From: Mixta theicola
GTDB lineage: Bacteria; Pseudomonadota; Gammaproteobacteria; Enterobacterales; Enterobacteriaceae
Direction of reading: 5' to 3'
DNA: 64,000 nt
NCBI RefSeq assembly: GCF_002895925.1
Contig: NZ_NWUO01000009.1
Coordinates: 62,001-126,000 of the forward strand
The notes under the pieces were generated by a model that saw nothing but the letters and a program-made list of their open reading frames with translations, was not told where the DNA came from and made no database searches. Of this stretch, positions 56,307-64,000 are shown piece by piece (the first letter of the stretch is position 1; every line of letters begins with the position of its first letter). The position numbers were made by a program, and so were the translations under genes.

Positions 56307-57221
56307 ATGTCTGTAAAAGATCTGTTGCTGGCGCTGTGTGTGGTCGTCACCTGGGGCGTTAACTTCGTGGTGATCAAGGTCGGGCTGCACGATATGCCAC
56401 CGTTTCTGCTGGCTGCCCTGCGCTTTGCGCTGGTGGCGCTACCCGCTATCTTTTTTGTGCGCCCACCGAAAGTTCCGCTGCGCTGGCTGGCACTCTATGG
56501 GCTGACCATCAGCTTTGGGCAGTTCGCCTTTCTGTTTCTGGCTCTCAATCTCGGTATGCCTGCCGGGCTGGCGTCGCTGGTGCTGCAGGCACAGGCCTTT
56601 TTTACGCTGCTGCTCGGCGCGCTGCTGCTGGCGGAAAAGCTGCGCTGGCACCATGTCGCCGGTATTGTTATCGCCTCAGGCGGCATGTTTCTGTTAGCCA
56701 CCACCGCTCATGGCATCCAGGCCGCCAGCGGCGTGACGATAACCACCATGCTGCTGACGCTGGCCGCCGCGCTCTGCTGGGGTATGGGCAACATTACCAA
56801 TAAGGTCATTATGCGTAACGGTAATGTTCCCATTATGTCGCTGGTGGTCTGGAGCGCGCTGATACCCGTCGTGCCGTTTCTGCTTTGTTCATGGCTGTTC
56901 GAAGGGCAGGCAGCGATTGTTCACAGCCTGGCGCATATCCAGCTGCAAACGGTGCTGGTGCTGTTTTATCTGGCGTTTGTCGCCACCATTGTAGGCTACG
57001 GCATCTGGGGCACGCTGCTGAGCCGCTATGAAACCTGGCGCGTGGCGCCGCTTTCGCTGCTGGTGCCGGTGGTGGGCATTCTTAGCGCGGCGCTGCTGCT
57101 GGGGGAAACGCTCTCAATGCGTCAGCTTATCGGCGCTATGATTATTGTGATCGGTCTGGTAATTAATGTCTTTGGCGGGCGGTTAAAGCCGCTGCGTACG
57201 GCGCGTGCGCAGCACGACTAA
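56307..57221 (+). CDS. eamA: EamA, O-acetylserine/cysteine exporter
   Basis: EamA exports O-acetylserine and cysteine across the inner membrane. The 304-residue product (299 in E. coli) has ten membrane helices in two EamA repeats. Family segments are WGVNFVVIKVGLHDMPP, TISFGQFAFLFLALNLGMPA and GLASLVLQAQAFFTLLLGAL in the first half, and FVATIVGYGIWGTLLSRYET and WRVAPLSLLVPVVGILSAAL in the second. A purine-rich GGAGAAAAG precedes the ATG. It is convergent with ibpA. Confidence 0.93.
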   Translation: MSVKDLLLALCVVVTWGVNFVVIKVGLHDMPPFLLAALRFALVALPAIFFVRPPKVPLRWLALYGLTISFGQFAFLFLALNLGMPAGLASLVLQAQAFFTLLLGALLLAEKLRWHHVAGIVIASGGMFLLATTAHGIQAASGVTITTMLLTLAAALCWGMGNITNKVIMRNGNVPIMSLVVWSALIPVVPFLLCSWLFEGQAAIVHSLAHIQLQTVLVLFYLAFVATIVGYGIWGTLLSRYETWRVAPLSLLVPVVGILSAALLLGETLSMRQLIGAMIIVIGLVINVFGGRLKPLRTARAQHD

Positions 57222-57250
57222 CGGATTGTTGCCGACGGCAGATATAACAA

Positions 57251-57268
57251 CGCCGCGTTTCCGCGGCG
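57251..57268. terminator. Shared hairpin between convergent eamA and ibpA
   Basis: CGCCGCG-TTTC-CGCGGCG is a perfect 7-bp stem located between the two convergent stops. Neither strand has a good T run, although the minus strand continues GTTGTTATATC. It could serve both genes weakly. Confidence 0.5.
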
Positions 57269-57281
57269 TCAGGCTAGCTTA

Positions 57282-57698
57282 TTAGCCCAGGATTTCGATA
57301 CGGCGTGGTTTCATCTCTTCCGGCACGATGCGTTCCAGATCGATGTACAGCAGGCCGTTTTCCAGGCGGGCATCGCGCACCACAATGTGGTCGGCCAGCT
57401 GGAATTTACGTTCGAAATTACGTTCGGCAATACCCTGATAAAGATATTTGCGCTCGTTCTGTTCTTCAGGATGTGCGCCACGCACGATTAACATATTGTC
57501 ATGCGCGGTAATATCCAGTTCGTTCTGTGCGAAACCCGCTACGGCAATAGTAATGCGGTAGTGGTTTTCCGCCACCAGCTCAACGTTATACGGAGGGTAA
57601 CCGCCGTTGCTTTGGTTCTGATTAGATTCCAGCAGGTTGAACAGACGATCGAAACCGATAGATGAACGATAGAGCGGAGAAAGGTCAAAGTTACGCAT
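57282..57698 (-). CDS. ibpA: IbpA, small heat-shock protein
   Basis: IbpA binds aggregating proteins and keeps them ready for refolding by DnaK and ClpB. The 138-residue product follows E. coli IbpA (137) through the alpha-crystallin domain: [58 protein letters not shown] and [19 protein letters not shown]. The C-terminal I-x-I motif (IEI) is present. Residue 66 is His and residue 109 is Asp, as I recall for the single-sHsp Erwiniaceae. In E. coli ibpB follows; here eamA is convergent, so ibpB is absent from the locus. Confidence 0.97.
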   Translation of the reverse strand: MRNFDLSPLYRSSIGFDRLFNLLESNQNQSNGGYPPYNVELVAENHYRITIAVAGFAQNELDITAHDNMLIVRGAHPEEQNERKYLYQGIAERNFERKFQLADHIVVRDARLENGLLYIDLERIVPEEMKPRRIEILG

Positions 57699-57704
57699 AA
57701 TGCA

Positions 57705-57785
57705 AAGCTCCTGATTTTCAGCGAGTTGGTTAATCGTAGCCTTCCGCTATGGACAGGCTATCCGGTCACGCTGGCAAACCCATTC
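57705..57785 (-). promoter_or_regulatory. ROSE-type RNA thermometer in the ibpA leader
   Basis: Reading the minus strand, CTCGCTGAAAATCAGGAG (57725-57708) folds into CUGA-AAA-UCAG continued by CUC/GAG around one bulged G. This pairs the Shine-Dalgarno AGGAG with the upstream strand, which is the core of a ROSE element. The upstream leader to about 57785 contains further inverted segments (for example AGCCTGTCC with GGAAGGCT). Heating is expected to open it and allow translation. Confidence 0.75.
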
Positions 57786-57813
57786 GGCGAAGGCCGCGCT
57801 GACCGTGATAACA

Positions 57814-57841
57814 AAATGGGGATAGCTAAAAATCTTTCAAG
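57814..57841 (-). promoter_or_regulatory. Sigma-32 heat-shock promoter of ibpA
   Basis: On the minus strand CTTGAAA (57841-57835), a 13-base spacer and CCCCATTT (57821-57814) match the sigma-32 consensus (CTTGAAA, N13-14, CCCCATNT) at every informative base. Transcription should start near 57806, giving a leader of about 108 nt that contains the ROSE element. Confidence 0.88.
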
Positions 57842-58005
57842 AGGAGATTTGCGATTTTTTTAAGCAAACACCAGAGAATGTCATACACTCAGGGGAAAAT
57901 GTCGTCATACATCAGGCGTGAGTCACCACAGAGTGACCGGGATTTTCCCCGCCGCGGATAATGAAACTCAGCCAGGCTACCGGCTATGGCTGAAGGGATA
58001 AAAAG
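57842..58005. other. ibpA/yidQ divergent spacer
   Basis: This remaining part of the 307-bp spacer should carry the yidQ promoter. GTCAC/GTGAC (about 57924-57942) forms a short dyad. Nothing else was recognised. Confidence 0.35.
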
Positions 58006-58374
58006 ATGAAAGCGATAAAGAAATACCGTTTAGCAGGGCTTCTGGCCTGCAGTGCATTGGCCGGTACTTCCGGCTGCTCCAGCATGATGTCACATACCGG
58101 CGCCAGTCAGGGTTATTATCCCGGCACCCGCGCCAGCGCGGAAATATTAACCGACGATCAAAGCAGCTGGGCGCTGAAGCCGCTGGCGCTGGTCGATCTT
58201 CCTTTCTCCGCCGTACTGGATACCGTCCTGCTGCCCTGGGACTATATGCGTGCTGGCGACAGCCAATCTATCGATTCGCCGCGCGCACGCGTCATAGAAG
58301 CGGAAAAACTGGCGCGTACCCAGGAAAACCTGGCGGAAGCCGCGCCGCTGGCGATTAACTCACCGCAACCGTAA
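58006..58374 (+). CDS. yidQ: YidQ-like small lipoprotein (YceK/YidQ family)
   Basis: The 122-residue product has an N-terminal signal (KKYRLAGLLACSALAGTSGC) with a cysteine in a slightly unusual lipobox (TSGC), then the family motifs GYYPGTRASAEIL and LVDLPFSAVLDTVLLPWDYM. In E. coli yidQ lies next to ibpA and yidR, and that order is kept here. The function of the family is unknown. Its 3' end overlaps the convergent yidR by 20 bp. Confidence 0.88.
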   Translation: MKAIKKYRLAGLLACSALAGTSGCSSMMSHTGASQGYYPGTRASAEILTDDQSSWALKPLALVDLPFSAVLDTVLLPWDYMRAGDSQSIDSPRARVIEAEKLARTQENLAEAAPLAINSPQP

Positions 58375-59617
58375 ATATCTGCCGGTAGCCGTCAAGGTCG
58401 CACATCCAGGCGACCTGACGGCCATCGGGCGAAAACACGACCGCATCGCCTGACGGCGGCGTTGCACTTCGCGGCGTAAGACGCCGTAGCTTTCCGCTTT
58501 CCCGCTCGCACAGCATCACGCTGTTATCGCAGATAAAAGCCAGCCGATCGCCATCGGGATGCCAGCTAAACGCCGACTGGATATCATGCCTGCCGTGTGT
58601 AATCTGGCGCGGTTCGCCGCCGCATGACGGAATGCCCCACAGCTGCACTACGCCTTTATCATCACGCATCAAACAGGCGATTTCACTGCCGTCCGGCGCG
58701 CTGCGCAGCCAGTGACGCGGCGCCGTCGCCAGCCCCGGATAGCGGCGCTGATGAGTAAACGTTAAGCGGCGCTGGACAACGCCGCGCGGCACCGCCGGTA
58801 AGCTGGTTTCGGTGCCTTCCAGCGGCGCATCTCCCGGCTGAGCATACTCCGTCAGGCTTTCCGGCAGATCGACAATAAACACTTCCGGCACCGTGCTGCC
58901 ATCCGTTGCCCGCGTATCGCCAATAAAGGCCAGCGCCCAGCGCTGACGGCTGCCGTCCGCACGCAAATAGCCCTGCTGACCGATCCAACCCTCTTCGTAA
59001 GCGCGATTGATCTCATCGCTGCCGGGCCGGGGCGTGGAGGTGGTTTTGCTGACCAGCACGCAAAAATGGCTGCCGTCATATTCACGCGGATGCTGTTTAA
59101 CGGGACAAACCGCATGCAGCGGTACGGCAACGCCTACGTTACGCAAATCCTCTTTGCTATCCCATTCGTGCATCACATGATCGTTATAGGTAAAGCTGAT
59201 GCGGCTGCCGTCCGGGCTGAAAATGTGAACATGCGAGCCGCCACGCAGCGCGCCGGGCGTAAAAGGCGGCGTAATATCGCAGGCGTCGAGGTTTTCCGCC
59301 GTGCCGTTCTGAATGATAACGCCACGGCGATGATGGAAATCATAGCGCCAGCTGGCGTCCGGATGCTCCGGCCCATGAATACAAACATAGCGCGGCGGCA
59401 TATCCGGGCTAACGGTAACGACGCCAACGTGGGCGCCGTCACGCGCCTGATAGAGAATTTCCGTCATCCCGCTGGTCACATTGACGCGTTCAATGGTTAA
59501 GCCGGTAAAGGAGGCGCCGGAAGGACGCACATCATAAACCAGCCACTGGCTATCGCCGGTCCAGACGTTGATGTTGGTCAGCTGATGGTTACGCGCGGCG
59601 AAAGTAAGCTGTTTCAT
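58355..59617 (-). CDS. yidR: YidR-like TolB/PD40 beta-propeller protein
   Basis: The 420-residue product matches E. coli YidR (415): TGDSQWLVYDVRPSGASFTG, YDFHHRRGVI, GALRGGSHVHIFSPDGSRIS and VVFSPDGRQVAWMCDLDGYR. Repeated SPDG and HPDGDRLAF blocks are those of a TolB-like beta-propeller with carbohydrate/peptide-processing relatives. No signal peptide is seen, so it is probably cytoplasmic; its role is unknown. A terminator hairpin overlaps its leader, with the 3' arm supplying the Shine-Dalgarno-like CAGGG. Confidence 0.88.
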   Translation of the reverse strand: MKQLTFAARNHQLTNINVWTGDSQWLVYDVRPSGASFTGLTIERVNVTSGMTEILYQARDGAHVGVVTVSPDMPPRYVCIHGPEHPDASWRYDFHHRRGVIIQNGTAENLDACDITPPFTPGALRGGSHVHIFSPDGSRISFTYNDHVMHEWDSKEDLRNVGVAVPLHAVCPVKQHPREYDGSHFCVLVSKTTSTPRPGSDEINRAYEEGWIGQQGYLRADGSRQRWALAFIGDTRATDGSTVPEVFIVDLPESLTEYAQPGDAPLEGTETSLPAVPRGVVQRRLTFTHQRRYPGLATAPRHWLRSAPDGSEIACLMRDDKGVVQLWGIPSCGGEPRQITHGRHDIQSAFSWHPDGDRLAFICDNSVMLCERESGKLRRLTPRSATPPSGDAVVFSPDGRQVAWMCDLDGYRQIFTVAVS

Positions 59618-59621
59618 AAAT

Positions 59622-59656
59622 AAAAACCCTGAAGCGACGAAGTATCGCCTCAGGGT
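59622..59656 (-). terminator. Terminator of the hydroxyacid dehydrogenase operon, abutting yidR
   Basis: On the minus strand ACCCTGAGGCGA pairs with TCGCTTCAGGGT over 12 bp with one G-U pair, followed by TTTTTATTT. It lies between the dehydrogenase stop and the yidR ATG. The 3' arm ends CAGGGT nine bases from that ATG. Confidence 0.85.
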
Positions 59657-59680
59657 AAAAGATTCGCGCGTAAAAACCTA

Positions 59681-60613
59681 TCAGGGAACCGGCGTAATCA
59701 GCGGCTGGCCGGTAAACCAGGCGTTGACGTTTTCCAACACCAGCCGTGACATTTCGCGGCGCGTCTCCCAGGTAGCGCTGGCCATATGCGGCGTGATGAC
59801 CACGTTGTCGCGCTGCTGCAGCGCGGCGGGGACGTTCGGCTCATCGGCGAAGACGTCCAGCCCCGCGCCAGCGATAGCGCCGCGATCCAGCGCGTCGATC
59901 AGCGCAGCCTCATCCACCACGCTGCCGCGTGAGATATTGATCAGCATGCCCTGCGGCCCCAGCGCGGCGAGGATCTGCTGATTTACCTTACCCTGCGTTT
60001 TTGCGCCGCCCGGCACGCAAACCATCAGGAAATCGCTCCACTCCGCCAGCGCGCGCAGGTCATCGATATAGCGCCACGGCAGGCTGCTGTCCGGCCGACG
60101 GCCGTTCCAGGCGATATCCATATCAAACGCCTGGGCGCGGCGCGCGATGGCCTGACCGATGCGACCCATGCCGAAAATGCCGAGACGCGCGCCGGAGACC
60201 TTGCGCGTCCACTGAAAGCCGCCCTCCCGCCAGCCATCCTGCTCAATAAACTTCTGCGCGGCGACGATTTTACGCGAGGTCGCCAGCAGCAGACCGACGG
60301 CGAGATCGGCAACGTCATCCGTCAGCACGCCCGGCGTGTGGGTCACCGCCACGCCGCGATCGTGCGCCGCCGCCACGTCCACGCCGTCATAACCGACGCC
60401 GAATACCGCAATCAGTTTTAACGCAGGCAGCGAAGCGATAAATTCGCGCGTCACTACCGCTTCGCCGTTGGTGATGACGACCGTCACCTCATCGGCGATG
60501 GCGGCAAGATCGGCAAGCGACATCCGCGCCAGCTCAAGCAGGTCGTAGCGTTCACTCAGCCCGGCGGTAAGCGCATCCGGCAGGCTGGCCTGTTTCAATA
60601 CTTTCTGTTTCAT
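59681..60613 (-). CDS. D-2-hydroxyacid dehydrogenase
   Basis: This 310-residue NAD(P)-dependent dehydrogenase belongs to the GhrB/GRHPR-like group. It has the cofactor fingerprint GMGRIGQAIARRAQAFDMDI and the catalytic Arg, Glu and His (INISRGSVVDEAAL, AGLDVFADEPN, ITPHMASATWETR). The substrate may be a sugar-derived 2-keto acid or glyoxylate/hydroxypyruvate. It is distinct from the ghrB-like gene at 53.5 kb. It lies 13 bp after an ACS-family transporter gene, so the two are probably one operon. Confidence 0.9.
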   Translation of the reverse strand: MKQKVLKQASLPDALTAGLSERYDLLELARMSLADLAAIADEVTVVITNGEAVVTREFIASLPALKLIAVFGVGYDGVDVAAAHDRGVAVTHTPGVLTDDVADLAVGLLLATSRKIVAAQKFIEQDGWREGGFQWTRKVSGARLGIFGMGRIGQAIARRAQAFDMDIAWNGRRPDSSLPWRYIDDLRALAEWSDFLMVCVPGGAKTQGKVNQQILAALGPQGMLINISRGSVVDEAALIDALDRGAIAGAGLDVFADEPNVPAALQQRDNVVITPHMASATWETRREMSRLVLENVNAWFTGQPLITPVP

Positions 60614-60626
60614 TTTCCTTCCTGCG

Positions 60627-61937
60627 TTAAGAGAGACGGGAAGCAGTACGTTCAGCCGTGCCAGGCCGCGCCGGGCGTGATACCAGCACGCCGATAACGC
60701 CGCCGAGTATCAGCGCCACCGCCACAATCAGCAGTCCATAGTGATAGCTGTTGGTCATATCTTTGATTTTTCCCAGAATCGGCGGCAGCCCCAGCCCGAC
60801 GAAATTCGCCACGGTATTAATAAAGGCGATAGAGGCGGCAGCGGCGACACCCGCCAGCTTCTCGGTGGTAACCGCCCAGAAAATCGGCGTCAGGGCGAAG
60901 TTAAAGCCGACGGTCAGCACCAGCAGCAGATAGGCCACCAGTAAATTGCTGCAGTAGATGGCGATAGCGAGCGACACGCCGGAAATAATCAGCGGCAGGC
61001 CGAGATGCCAGCTGCGCTCGCTGGTGGTGTCGGAGTGACGGCCGTTAAGGTACATAAATAAACAGGCGGCGATAAAGGGCACGGCGGAGAGCAGGCTCAC
61101 TACCAGGTTACTTTGCTCGCTCGCCATGCTTTTGATGATCAGCGGCAGAAACAGCGTGATACCGATAGAACCGAACGCCTGCAGAAACCAGACCAGGCTC
61201 AGCAGCAGCACAGTTTTGTTTTTTAGCGCGCTGTACCAGCCGTGGTTTTTGCCCACCTCCACGCCTGCGTTATCGCGCTCAAGCTGCGCCTTGAGCCAGC
61301 TTTTTTGCGCGCTGGAAAGCCAGGCGGCATGATCGGGCGTTTGCGGCAGGCGCCACAGCACCAGAATGCCCAGCACCAGCGCCGGCACGCCCTCAATGGC
61401 GAACAGCCAGCGCCAGCCCGCGATATCGGCAATGCCGTGCATATTCAGCAGGGAGCCGGAAAGCGGCAGGCCGATAATCGACGCCATCACCGAGCCCATA
61501 TAAAAGAAGGACATCGCCCGCGCGCGGTTGCTTTTCGGGAACCAGCAGGAGATGTAGTAGATGATGCCCGGCGTAAAGCCCGCCTCCGCCATGCCAAGCA
61601 GAAAACGCATCACATAGAGCTGCGTCGGCGTCTGCACCAGCGACATCCCGGCGCTGACAATGCCCCAGGTAATCATGATGCGCGCAATCCACACGCGGGC
61701 GCCCACCTTCGTCATGATCACGTTGCTGGGGATTTCGAAAATAATGTAGGAGATATAGAACATCCCCACGCCCAGACCATACATGCTGGTGCTCAGGCCG
61801 AGATCGGCGTTCATTTGCAGCGCCGCGATGGAGATATTGGTTTTATCGAGGTTGGCAACGAAATAGCAGATGATAATAAAGGGAATAATTTTCGCGTTTA
61901 GCTGCCGTAAGGTTGTAGCGTACAGATCGGTATTCAT
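60627..61937 (-). CDS. MFS transporter, anion-cation symporter (ACS) family
   Basis: The 436-residue protein has about 12 membrane helices. The ACS family is indicated by YFVANLDKTNISIAALQMNA, SYIIFEIPSNVIMTKVGARV (helix 2 loop) and MRFLLGMAEAGFTPGIIYYI, with a central loop that is hydrophilic (QLERDNAGVEVGKNHGW). Members import organic anions such as sugar acids, tartrate or hydroxyphenylacetate. The partner dehydrogenase downstream suggests a hydroxy- or keto-acid substrate. The substrate is not identifiable from the sequence. Confidence 0.85.
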   Translation of the reverse strand: MNTDLYATTLRQLNAKIIPFIIICYFVANLDKTNISIAALQMNADLGLSTSMYGLGVGMFYISYIIFEIPSNVIMTKVGARVWIARIMITWGIVSAGMSLVQTPTQLYVMRFLLGMAEAGFTPGIIYYISCWFPKSNRARAMSFFYMGSVMASIIGLPLSGSLLNMHGIADIAGWRWLFAIEGVPALVLGILVLWRLPQTPDHAAWLSSAQKSWLKAQLERDNAGVEVGKNHGWYSALKNKTVLLLSLVWFLQAFGSIGITLFLPLIIKSMASEQSNLVVSLLSAVPFIAACLFMYLNGRHSDTTSERSWHLGLPLIISGVSLAIAIYCSNLLVAYLLLVLTVGFNFALTPIFWAVTTEKLAGVAAAASIAFINTVANFVGLGLPPILGKIKDMTNSYHYGLLIVAVALILGGVIGVLVSRPARPGTAERTASRLS

Positions 61938-62003
61938 AGCGGAACCCTCGCGATACCGTTTTATAAGCGACTGATTAACGGTTGAGTTTTATCATAATGA
62001 AGC

Positions 62004-62034
62004 CGTTACCGTCCGATGATGCCGGACGGTAACG
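62004..62034. terminator. 12-bp hairpin between dgoT and the ACS transporter
   Basis: CGTTACCGTCCG (62004-62015) and CGGACGGTAACG (62023-62034) are perfect inverted copies with a 7-base loop. The minus strand continues GCTTCATTATG, so there is only a weak T run. It probably ends the dgo transcript at least in part. Confidence 0.65.
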
Positions 62035-62078
62035 CCCTGATGCGCTCCGTCGCCTGTCGATCTTTTCCCTTGCGGGAC

Positions 62079-63371
62079 TTAGCCTACGCGCTTCACCTCT
62101 CCGACCAGCAGGATGTAAGAGAGCGCGCCGATCAGCGCCACCGCGGAGATATAGATCAGCGCCGGGCCAAAACCGTAATCCTGCGCCAGATAGCCAATCA
62201 CCAACGGCACGGTGATGCCGCCAAGCCCGCCGACAAAGTTGAACACGCCGCCGGTCAGGCCGATCAGGCGCATCGGCGCCAGCGAAGAGACCAGCGACCA
62301 GGTGATGGATGCGAAGCCGTTGCCGAAGAAGGCGATAGCCATCAGCGTCACAATCCAGACCGGATCGTTGGTGTAGTTCGCGCCCATGATGCAGGTAGAG
62401 ATCAGCAACCCGCAGATAATCGGCGTTTTACGCGCCACGCCGAGTGAATGCCCTTTACGCACCAGACGATCCGCCACCCAGCCGGAGAGCAGCACGCCAA
62501 CGAAGGCAGCGAGAAACGGCACGGTGGTCATAAAGCCCGCCTTGAGCGCGGTGATGCCCTTCTCCTGCGTCAGGTAGTTCGGGAACCAGGTGAGGAAGAA
62601 CCAGAGCGTGGAGGTCACGGCAAACTGGCCGAGATAAACGCCGATCAGCTTGCGGTGGAAAACCAGCTTCCAGTCGGCGCGGGAGAGCGGCTGGCGCTCA
62701 ACCTTCGTCGTCGGCGCATCGCCGTCCACCAGCCCGCCGCCGTCGCGAATATAGTCCAGCTCCGTCTTGCTGAGGCTTTTGGTCAGGCGCGGCGGCTGAT
62801 AGACCTTAAACCAGACCAGCGACCAGATAATGCCGATGCCGCCGGTGATGATAAATACCCAGTGCCAGCTTAATACTTCCTGGATCCAGATAAGCAGCGG
62901 CGTGAGGAACGCCAGCCCGACGAACTGCCCGGACGTGTAGAAACCTACCGCCGAGGCACGCTCCCGCTCCGGGAACCAGCTGGTTACCATGCGGTTGTTG
63001 GTGGGAAACGCCGGCGCCTCGAAAACGCCGGTGATGGCGCGCAGGCCGATCAGCGATATTAATCCGCTGGCGAAGCCCTGGAATAGCGTGGCGACCGACC
63101 AGCCGAAAATGGCGATGAAATAGGTCAGACGCGAACCCACCCGATCGAGGAACCAGCCGCCCGGAATCTGGCAAAGCGTATAAAGCCAGGCGAAGGCGGA
63201 AAAGACGTAGCCCATTTCCGCTTTGCTGATGCCGAACTCTTGCTGAATATGAGCCGAGGCCACCGCCAGATTAGCGCGGTCCACGTAGCAGATGACGACA
63301 GTAATAAAGATCATTAGCAGCGTCAGGTAGCGGCGACGCCCGGTTTTTACCGCAGTTACAGGTATATCCAT
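62079..63371 (-). CDS. dgoT: DgoT, D-galactonate transporter
   Basis: DgoT is a proton-coupled D-galactonate importer of the ACS branch of the MFS. The 430-residue length equals E. coli DgoT and most of the sequence is shared: [60 protein letters not shown] and [20 protein letters not shown]. Twelve helices are evident. It lies downstream of dgoD as in the E. coli dgo operon; the intervening 177 bp are AT-rich in their first half. Confidence 0.97.
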   Translation of the reverse strand: MDIPVTAVKTGRRRYLTLLMIFITVVICYVDRANLAVASAHIQQEFGISKAEMGYVFSAFAWLYTLCQIPGGWFLDRVGSRLTYFIAIFGWSVATLFQGFASGLISLIGLRAITGVFEAPAFPTNNRMVTSWFPERERASAVGFYTSGQFVGLAFLTPLLIWIQEVLSWHWVFIITGGIGIIWSLVWFKVYQPPRLTKSLSKTELDYIRDGGGLVDGDAPTTKVERQPLSRADWKLVFHRKLIGVYLGQFAVTSTLWFFLTWFPNYLTQEKGITALKAGFMTTVPFLAAFVGVLLSGWVADRLVRKGHSLGVARKTPIICGLLISTCIMGANYTNDPVWIVTLMAIAFFGNGFASITWSLVSSLAPMRLIGLTGGVFNFVGGLGGITVPLVIGYLAQDYGFGPALIYISAVALIGALSYILLVGEVKRVG

Positions 63372-63548
63372 GATAATCTGTCTCCAGATTTGGGCATGGC
63401 GAGGCCACTCACCATGCCCTGTAGATTACAGAGGGTGTTCGGATAACGAATTTTTTATTTATTAAGCTCAGGTGCTTAAATTATTCACGTAGCGCTAAAG
63501 CGACGAGTTAATTCAGCCCTTGCCTTTATATCGCTAAATATTACGCGT

Positions 63549-64000
63549 TTACCATTCGGCGACGGAGCCGTCATGATGACGCCATAACGGATTACGCCAG
63601 TCGGCGTTATTTTGGCTGCGCGCGATCACCTGCTCCTCGTCAATTTCCACGCCCAGACCCGGCTTCATTAACGGCAGGAAATAGCCGCCTTCCATTTTGA
63701 AGTCCTCTTTGTTTTTCACAAAGTCGAGCAGCTCGGCGCCTTGGTTATAGTGAATGCCCATGCTCTGTTCCTGGAAAACGGCGTTGCGTGAGACGAAATC
63801 GACGTGCAAACAGGCCGCCAGCGCAATCGGCCCCAACGGGCAGTGCGGCGCAAGGCCGACGTCGTACGCTTCCGCCATCGCGGCGATTTTGTAGCATTCG
63901 GTGATGCCGCCTGCATGTGACAGATCCGGCTGCAGAATGGCCAGGCCGCCCGCCTCCAGCACGCGCTTAAACTCAAAGCGCGAGAACATGCGCTCGCCCG
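63549..64000 (-). CDS. dgoD: DgoD, D-galactonate dehydratase (C-terminal part, runs off right edge)
   Basis: This is the C-terminal 150 or so residues of an enolase-superfamily dehydratase that makes 2-keto-3-deoxygalactonate. Reading continues in frame to the window edge ([18 protein letters not shown]). The active-site region [40 protein letters not shown] (catalytic His) and the ending [16 protein letters not shown] match E. coli DgoD closely. The start and N-terminal capping domain lie outside the window. Confidence 0.96.
   Translation of the reverse strand, partial: GERMFSRFEFKRVLEAGGLAILQPDLSHAGGITECYKIAAMAEAYDVGLAPHCPLGPIALAACLHVDFVSRNAVFQEQSMGIHYNQGAELLDFVKNKEDFKMEGGYFLPLMKPGLGVEIDEEQVIARSQNNADWRNPLWRHHDGSVAEW

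Noticed and set aside
1-64000. CRISPR arrays, insertion sequences, prophage or integrase genes, tRNA or rRNA genes
   Set aside because: None was seen: no repeated spacer pattern, no transposase-like frame and no tRNA-like or rRNA-like sequence stood out.

Overview
The window is a stretch of chromosome from a member of the Enterobacterales, most likely the family Erwiniaceae (Pantoea, Erwinia, Mixta or a relative). Nearly every protein has a close E. coli K-12 counterpart, and several local gene orders are the same (flgNMA/flgB-L, flhDC-motAB-cheAW, lldPRD, dnaTC, yidR-yidQ-ibpA). The family call rests mainly on the small heat-shock locus: ibpA stands alone without ibpB, and IbpA carries His66 and Asp109, two substitutions I recall as typical of Erwiniaceae. 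No tRNA, rRNA, CRISPR array, transposase or integrase was seen.

Positions 1-36.9 kb hold an almost complete flagellar and chemotaxis regulon in one block. Reading left to right: fliJ(partial)-I-H-G-F on the minus strand; fliE, cheR, cheB, cheY, cheZ, flhB, flhA, flhE on the plus strand; fliT-S-D minus; fliC plus; then a run of about 18 kb on the minus strand (cheW, cheA, motB, motA, flhC, flhD, fliA, a chemoreceptor, flgL to flgB); then flgA, flgM, flgN plus. Every regulatory tier is inside: FlhDC, sigma-28 (FliA), anti-sigma FlgM, the export chaperones FliS, FliT and FlgN, the export gate FlhAB and its ATPase FliI, rod/hook/ring/filament, motor and the Che pathway. Only fliK and the fliL-R part are missing, probably just beyond the left edge. 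E. coli spreads the same genes over three or four loci, so this compact order is notable. flhA is split by a one-base deletion.

Positions 37-45.3 kb hold the L-lactate operon lldPRD with two matching LldR-type operators, a second chemoreceptor with a near-consensus sigma-28 promoter, a bestrophin-like YneE channel and an MFS exporter. Positions 45.5-49 kb hold dnaT-dnaC (primosome), an unrecognised membrane protein, tag (3-methyladenine glycosylase) and a YiaD-type OmpA lipoprotein.

Positions 49.1-54.5 kb are a 2-ketogluconate catabolic locus: a LacI/PtxS-type regulator, then epimerase-like kguE, kinase kguK, transporter kguT and a GhrB-type reductase, with a 16-bp operator palindrome upstream of kguE. 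avtA, eamA, ibpA (with a sigma-32 promoter and a ROSE-type RNA thermometer), yidQ and yidR follow. The right end (59.7-64 kb) carries a 2-hydroxyacid dehydrogenase with an ACS-family MFS carrier, then dgoT and the 3' part of dgoD for D-galactonate use. The flagellar master-regulator region looks clearly more AT-rich than the sugar-acid genes on the right.
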